From Isoetes taiwanensis (taxonomy: Eukaryota > Streptophyta > Lycopodiopsida > Isoetales > Isoetaceae), in assembly GCA_021234155.1 (NCBI GenBank), contig JAJEKV010000073.1:3818001-3882000 (forward strand): DNA of 64,000 nt, given 5' to 3'. Of this stretch, positions 58,928-64,000 are shown one piece after another; positions within the stretch are counted from its first letter, which is position 1; each line of letters opens with the position of its first letter. The translations under genes and the position numbers were made by a program. The notes under the pieces are model-generated. The model saw nothing but the letters and a program-made list of their open reading frames with translations. It ran no database searches and had not been told where the DNA came from.

Positions 58928-59200
58928 TTAACAGTCTTCCTTCTTTATATTTCTGGCTAGCTTCATATCTCTGGGCATACAAGTGACTTTTTTCGCATGA
59001 AGAGCACATGCTAGAGAGTCTTCAAAATGTTGTACCAGCCTCTGCTCAGCTGCTTCCTGCAATGCAAGCAACATGTCATCTGCTACTCGCTTTTTCTTGT
59101 CGAATTCTTGCAAGATCTCACGGGTCAGTCTTGCAAATGCGGCTCTTGAAATCAGAAGTCCATAGCTCCTTTGGAAGTGCCGAATCTCTAGAGCAGCTTT
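58928..59200 (-). other. Histone-fold (H3 core) domain of ORF B
   Basis: The domain has no stop or indel relative to H3 from ALEIR to LARNI, including equal length in loop 1 (CENH3 proteins usually have a longer loop 1). It is therefore nearer to canonical H3 than to CENH3 in that feature. The intact core contrasts with the broken tail. Confidence 0.8.
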
Positions 59201-59341
59201 GACGAAGTACGAGTCCTTATTCCGCTTCATGGGCTTCTTCGGTGGTATGGGTAAGGTGTTATCTTTGGTTGGCCTTCCTCCTTCCGCGTATCTAACCTTG
59301 TGCTCCTCGTAGTACTTAGAATACGCCTCACACATCTTCAT

Positions 59342-59985
59342 AGGGAGAAACTACAAAAATACCCTTATGTTTTGACAAATTTTACTATATACCTCTGAGT
59401 TTTAATAGTCGCCTGAGATGCCCTTGATCAAAATACAAAGTATTATGTATCTTTTAAAATTATTCAAATGCCCTTAAAATTTACATTAATTTCCCAAATG
59501 CCCTTAAGTTTCCTTTGAATTTCCCATTAATGCCCTTCAGAACTAGAACGTGAGGTTTCCTTCAAATTTTAAATGCTTCAAAATTCACCAAATACCACTA
59601 GACCCTGCATGTGAGCGAACTATGATCTCTGGTCTTGCATCCTTCACCGCTTTTTAACTCCTACAAATCCTCTTTCCTGAATTTATTTCACTAAAATAAG
59701 TTGTTATTGTAAATTGGATCGAATTATTGCTTTCGACAAAAGAATCATTGCAAATCACTAGAGGAAATCGATGGGCTGAGAGCAAATTGGACCAGAAATT
59801 AATTTGATGTCTTGCCTTCCTTTATGGTATTAAGAATAGAAATAGGTGTCTTTGCTAAAAAGGTGCCATGAATATCTGTAGGGAGGGATATACAATACCA
59901 AGGGCATCTCAATAATTTATTTAAACTTAGGGGTATGTCAAGAAATTCGTCGAAACATAAGGGTATTTTGTACTTTTTTCCTTCT
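59342..59985. mobile_element. MITE-like insertion in the H3-like ORF
   Basis: The ends are inverted over about 80 bases. Both read, from outside, GGGAGAAACTACAAAAATAC or GGAAAAAAGTACAAAATAC, then CCTTATGTTT(T/C)GAC and TGAGATGCCCTTG. The interior is AT-rich with repeated AATGCCCTTAA phrases. The flanks show a possible diverged duplication (TCTTCATA and TCTTTGTA). The style resembles the MULE-type MITE at 39540. It separates the basic tail from the H3 core of ORF B. Confidence 0.8.
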
Positions 59986-60807
59986 TTGTACTCCCTAAGC
60001 TTCTTTTTGTACTCCCGCTCATGCTTGAGTATGTACGGCTCCCGTGCCGGCTTGGGCTTCTTAGGTACTGTAGCTGGTTTTGGCCATGCCGGGTAGGGAG
60101 GTGGGGCTGCTACTTCCTGGTTATCGGATTGGAGGGTCCCGTCCCTTCTATCTGGCGAGGTATCATCTAGGCGTCATCGTCCAAGTCAGTGTCTGAGGAG
60201 GATGATGTCGGTCTGTCGGGCTCACTCTCCGTAATTTTCACCCCTTTGTTGGGTGTCTTCTTCGTTTTCCTCCGAGGCTTCTTCGAGTGGGCTAGATCCT
60301 TCCCCTTCTCTTCCCTCTGCTTCAAGAGTTCCGCCTTCTCTGCAAGTCTTTTTCTCTTGGCTTCCCTCTTCTTCTTGCTAATTTTCCTAGAACGATGGGC
60401 CAACTTCTCTGAGGTTACAGGGTCCTACTCCTCTTCATCCTCCTCGTCCCCATCCTCCTGGTTCTCCGGGTTCTCCTGTAAGTCAGGATTCTATTGTTGA
60501 TCTTGCTCAACCTGCTCGTATTTGTCCTGTACACTCTCCTCCTCCTGGTTCTTGGGGTTTGATTGGTCCGGATTTGGGTTTTGGATTTCTTTATTTCTGG
60601 CTCGCTCTCGAGCCTCCCTCGCCTTCTGTTCGGTGGCCAACACTTGGACGCTTGTCTATCCATCCTCCATAACCACTCGAGCAGTCTGTTCGGCGCGGGC
60701 CATGTTTTGGAATAATGCAATCGCCTTGCGAACGCCTAAAGATCGCCTTGTTGGTCAGAACGCAGCAAGTTGGAGGAGTACGGTGAGAATGAGAAACCCT
60801 AAAGGTC

Positions 60808-60815
60808 TATTTATA
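60808..60815 (-). promoter_or_regulatory. TATA box of ORF B
   Basis: CTATAAATA on the minus strand, 105 bases before the ATG, nearly the same distance as for ORF A. The leader has CAAGGCGATCTT at 60739-60750. Confidence 0.7.
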
Positions 60816-60924
60816 GGTCTGGGAGTTTTAGGGTTTCGACCTACAATTTCCATGTTATACCATTATTTAAAACATTAGTGTTTGCTGGGTTAAGATTTTA
60901 GGTTCCTTTAGACAAAATTTATCC

Positions 60925-61004
60925 CTACCACTCACACGGTGCGTGGGAGGGTCGAGCTAAATTTTAGCTTGGGGCCCTGGCGCACTTTCTGAGGGGTCAC
61001 CTCG
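60925..61004 (-). repeat. Palindromic upstream repeat R3
   Basis: Plus-strand blocks: CACTCACACGGTGCG, GTCGAGCTAAATTTTAGCTT, GGCGCACTTTCTGAGGGG. About 220 bases upstream of ORF B. Confidence 0.75.
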
Positions 61005-61118
61005 TTTTTACTCTATTTTAGGTTTTCTAGACAGTGTTTTAGGGTCATAGCATGTTTTCCTAGCTTAAAATCGAATTTTAGGCTGCCTTACTAATTATAG
61101 ATCTTTCTGGGTGGATGA

Positions 61119-61200
61119 TGGTCAAACACTTACATAGTGCGCGAGAGCCTTGAGCTAAATTTTAGCTAAGGGTCCAGGCGCACTCTGTGAGGGGTCACTC
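61119..61200 (-). repeat. Palindromic upstream repeat R4
   Basis: Plus-strand blocks: ACACTTACATAGTGCGCGAG, TTGAGCTAAATTTTAGCTAA, GGCGCACTCTGTGAGGGG. About 415 bases upstream of ORF B. Confidence 0.75.
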
Positions 61201-61494
61201 TCTGATGGCCAAAATTTTCAGGTTTTAAATTATACTTTTGCTAACTAACATTAGCTTAGCTTATTATTCTAAGATGAGAAAAAAAATTTCCACTTTTTGA
61301 GGCTCATGCTTGGGTTGGCATCCCCAAGACTGAAGATCTAAACTGTTAGTACTATTAGGAAATTGGCCAGTGCTCGATCTTGGTCGACCACCATCATAGC
61401 CCTGATACTACTGTGATGTCCCCTACTTCATCTACGATGCTCTTATCATATCAAAAGCTGGAGTTCACCCCTCTGACAACCAAGCTAACAGAGG

Positions 61495-61860
61495 TCGTCC
61501 ACCTAACACCATTCTCTTGGCAAGGAATCGATGGGGAAGAATGGACATGTCATTCATCCCGTCTCCCCATGGGACCGTCCTAGCTACGGAAGCGTAAATA
61601 ATCATGAGCACATGACACCAAATATATATAACTCCACCTCGAAGGGTGGCTCACCATAACATACATCTGTAAGAACATCAATAACATCAATAACATCAGC
61701 ATAGAAGAAGTCCTACCCAAGGCTCAGACTCAAGGGGAATGGACTAACGGCTTGGGTCTCCAGAAGTCATTGCAGACGGAATTCATGGGAACTGGATTGG
61801 GTTGGCATAGGAACATAGCTGTCAGGTAGTCCACTCCATCCGCCCCTCCTCCCGTGCTTG
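61495..61860 (+). repeat. Dispersed repeat, copy 2 (first copy at 15560-15950)
   Basis: Shared ordered blocks with 15560-15950: CATTCATCCCGTC, GGAAGCGTAAATAATCATG, CCACCTCGAAGGGTGGC, CTCAGACTCAAGGG, AGTCCACTCCATCCGCCCC. Confidence 0.65.
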
Positions 61861-62317
61861 CCGTGTTAAGAGATGATTAATTATATACTAGGGTGTCTAT
61901 GAAAATGCTCTTTTGGCACATGTATGTTAACCCAGGCATGCCAAAGAAAAAAGAGTTCAAAAAAAGTAGATCTATTCAAAAGAGCTCGAGTTGTATTAAC
62001 GTGTTGCATTAGGAGATTGTGCCCTTGCCACAAACAGGTTATTGCTCCTCCAAATTAAATATTAAAATCTTTCCTTGTGTCCAAAGATCCTTTGAACCTT
62101 AAATGGCAGTGCAAACATTTAGCCATATTACTAAAATTCTGGTAGAAAAAGCCATCTTTAATCATATGTCATGATCTCATGTAGGACTTGTTGGGGGTAT
62201 GAGTTTTGAAGTTATGCCTATATAATGTAACAATGTTTGAAGTTTGAGAGTATAATGTATGTAAGGATATGGGTGACAAAGACGTCGGCGGGTGCAAGTC
62301 CCATCAACCATGCCTTA

Positions 62318-62370
62318 AAAACAAGGTGCTGCGCACGGAGGGTTGCCCTCCGTGACCTGAGGGTGAAGTG
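62318..62370 (+). repeat. Dispersed repeat end, copy 2
   Basis: Matches 29929-29975 (AACAAGGTGCTGCGCACGGA, GGGTTGCCCTCC, AGGGTGAA). Confidence 0.6.
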
Positions 62371-62439
62371 AACAAGAATTTCATTCGTGATCCCTAAAAT
62401 ATTATTCTAGTTCCGAAACACAATGGACCATTGTAGGAG

Positions 62440-62830
62440 CAATTAGGATAGTATTCCTAAGCCTATTTCAAACATGGTTCTCGAGAAATAATGCCTTGGT
62501 ACATTATGAAAATAATGTAAGGAAAATAGCAATGGGTAAATGGTTTGGAAAAACCGTATGGGGTTAAATAACCATTGAAATAAAATGGATATACTTTTAA
62601 ATACCATTAAGTAAAAGTGTAAGCATCCCTAATATAGGCTGAGCACCTTCGTGGCTTAGCCACCGGATTGGATGCAGCAGAAGCTGCTAGTTTCGAGCTT
62701 CGGCAGAATCACCTGCCCACTGACTGCTTGCCACCTGGTGCCATGCTAGCAAGGGTTCAGAAAAGCGGTGGCCCGTTACCAGGAAAAACACAGGGCTCAG
62801 GAAACACATCGGGCAGTTAGTTCTGGTGCT
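62440..62830 (+). repeat. Diverged LTR fragment related to the full-length chromovirus
   Basis: GTACATTATGAAAATAATGTAA, AAGTGTAAGCATCCCTAATA and the order of following blocks (CACCTGCC, GCCACCTGGTGCCATGC, GGCCCGTTACCAGG) parallel 41340-41660. It is a distant relative rather than a copy. Confidence 0.5.
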
Positions 62831-64000
62831 CGGAAGTGATTCGATTGGATCCTTTGGGGATTGCTAAAAACCAGTTACAGTTGGCCGGGAAAGCCTCCAT
62901 GGTATCAAAGACTCAAATATCAAGCCTGCCAAGGCTCTCTTTAATCCAAGTTTCAGCTTTCAATTACTGTTAATGGTTGCAAAAACAGAGTTGGGTCTAA
63001 AATTGGAGTGAGAATTAGCAACCGCAGCAACCTTTGTTTATTTCAAGTGGGCAAATATAAAAGAATACAGGGCGGAACTGAGAAATGGAAAAAACCGATG
63101 ATTCTACTAGTTTCAGGTCTGTGCATCCCTTTAGCTTATTTTTTTTTTCCAATTTGGCCTCTGATTCTGAGGTAATATTAACAATGGATTGCTGGGCGTA
63201 CTCCAGCATGGAGTTGTTGAAGATTCTTTCCTTCCAATTTAAGGTACGGCAAACAATTTCCATTGCTAACCTTCAAAATGCCCTTTAGCAATTAGCAATA
63301 TCAAGATATCAACAAAATCAGCATCGGCTTCTTGTTCCTGCTTTAATCGCCTTTCTGATTTGAGCACAATGGCACAATCCCTAACAGACCCATCATCAGA
63401 AAGATAATTTTACATCTACTTTCTGGATTTTCGCAAGATTAAATCTACAATCCATAAAAAATTTTCTGAGCCCTGCCAAGGTCCAGCTTCATCTTTTCAT
63501 CTAGGAAACTGTAAAAAAATCGCATCACTTCTATAAAGTCAAAGCATCTTACCGTTTTTAGTCTTGAATCTTTCCGTTTTTGCCGCTCAAGGCATCGTTT
63601 CTCTGTTGCAGTTCAAAATCCCTGAAAGAATACAGAAGAAGCAGCAAGAAAAGAAATCATGGTCGATTCTAGGCTGTAAATCGACCCACATAGAATCTCT
63701 GTCATGGGCAAACTTAGAACAAACTGCAGATGCGCTATCCAGACCGCCTAATAGTTTCTTCAGTTTCTTGGCTAACTCTGCCATCACTGCCCAGTGCCAT
63801 AGCCCTGTACACTGCTAGAGACCTGGAAGAAACATAGAATCTGAGCCAGACACGCCTCAACGACCCCTTGCTCTTAGACAAAGAAACAAACTGCGGCCAA
63901 GCTTTCAATGACACAAACTCGAAACAGGGGACGAGGAAAGCAAGAACAAAAATGATAAACAAGACTAAAGCTTAAGCCTCTATAAAGACAAAAAAAGACC
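62831..64000. other. Right end; possible minus-strand gene, unsupported
   Basis: A minus-strand ORF from 63784 begins MAELAKKLKKLLGGLDSASA and stays open for 66 codons, with an acceptor-like CTTTCAG within it (about 63630) and a GTAAGA donor near 63550. Another stretch at 63150-63263 (minus) contains LEGKNLQQLHAG. These could be exons of one gene, but I could not join them in phase. Confidence 0.25.

Larger units (their letters stand above)
58928..60703 (-). pseudogene. ORF B: histone H3-like protein with giant tail, damaged
   Basis: The ATG at 60703 starts MARAEQTAR, close to the H3 N-terminus MARTKQTAR. The frame continues through three TAG codons (60658, 60493 and 60425 regions) as Glu/Gln-rich and then strongly basic sequence (RKISKKKREAKRKRLAEK), then shifts by one base near 60170 (PPPYPAWPKPATVPKKPKP). 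After a 640-base insertion it resumes at 59341, open for 137 codons to the stop at 58928. This last part contains KKP, AALEIRHFQRSYGLLIS, LTREILQEF, LALQEAAEQRLVQHFED, CALHAKKVTCMPRDMKLAR. Against canonical H3 I count about 44 identities in 86 positions by eye, with the three fold helices and the Cys before HAK kept. Lys4 is Glu and Lys9 is Val. A nucleosomal or chromatin role for the ancestor is inference. The present copy is broken. Confidence 0.75.

Noticed and set aside
58928-59200. Calling the H3-like core a CENH3
   Set aside because: Loop 1 has the canonical length and the sequence is not especially CENH3-like; no centromere evidence.
60189-60500. Plus-strand Ser/Phe-rich ORFs opposite ORF B
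   Set aside because: They are the complement of the Lys/Glu-rich tail; the hydrophobic look is an effect of reading the reverse strand.
63150-63263. MADS K-domain-like LEGKNLQQLHAG
   Set aside because: Only a dozen residues agree loosely and the frame stops shortly after; no MADS domain is present.

Overview
The window looks like nuclear DNA of a land plant with a large, repeat-rich genome, most likely a seed-free plant such as a fern. Reasons: spliceosomal introns with GT-AG borders, a gene of the plant-only nodulin homeobox (NDX) family, TATA-type promoters, chromodomain Ty3/gypsy elements primed by initiator tRNA-Met, plant-type L1 LINE debris, and a relic of the ciliary gene IFT122, which is kept only in plants with swimming sperm. 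The species call is inference; the gene content is read from the sequence.

Layout. 1-1557 (minus): 3' part of a spliced gene with coiled coil and a RING-like Cys/His cluster, running off the left edge. 2.57-5.15 kb (minus): decayed DDE-like transposase. 6.9-8.5 kb: foldback repeats, a TATA box, and a small ORF built from in-frame duplications. 9.04-14.32 kb (minus): a 16-exon NDX gene whose exon phases all fit, the best preserved gene here. 15.4-17.6 kb: repeats. 17.60-21.67 kb (minus): a 4.1-kb chromovirus that has lost its reverse transcriptase but carries a three-fold heat-shock-element-like array in its LTR promoter. 21.7-31 kb: LINE fragment, MITE-like foldbacks, tandem duplications, mostly noncoding. 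31.3-32.9 kb (plus): PPR relic and IFT122 relic. 35.46-37.15 kb: 5'-truncated L1 LINE with target duplication, inserted in an older LTR relic. 37.8-39.5 kb: gag relics. 39.53-39.97 kb: MULE-type MITE with 9-bp target duplication. 41.14-48.76 kb: complete-length Ty3/gypsy chromovirus with two LTRs and a 5-bp target duplication. 49-50 kb: LINE reverse transcriptase relic. 51.1-52.2 kb: tandem duplication. 52.91-54.39 kb (plus): intact three-exon Ser/Pro-rich, Cys-rich gene with a bZIP-site-rich upstream region.

The most unusual part is 57.38-61.20 kb (minus). It holds two ORFs with matching promoters: a TATA box about 105-109 bases before the ATG, a shared GATCGCCTT-type block, and two copies of one imperfect palindrome 220-470 bases upstream of each ATG. 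The upstream ORF (60703 to 58928) begins MARAEQTAR and ends in a domain that is about half identical, by eye, to the core of histone H3, with a tail of several hundred residues between. The other ORF (58239 to 57379) has an acidic C-terminus and a region that might be another histone fold. Both are damaged: in-frame TAG codons, a frameshift, and a MITE-like insertion. They look like two parts of an undescribed histone-bearing mobile or viral-derived module, or a degenerate H3 variant locus.

The window therefore holds two well-preserved cellular genes (NDX and the Cys-rich gene), one partial gene at the left edge, and layers of nested transposons around them. No rRNA, confident tRNA gene, CRISPR array or bacterial-type feature was seen.
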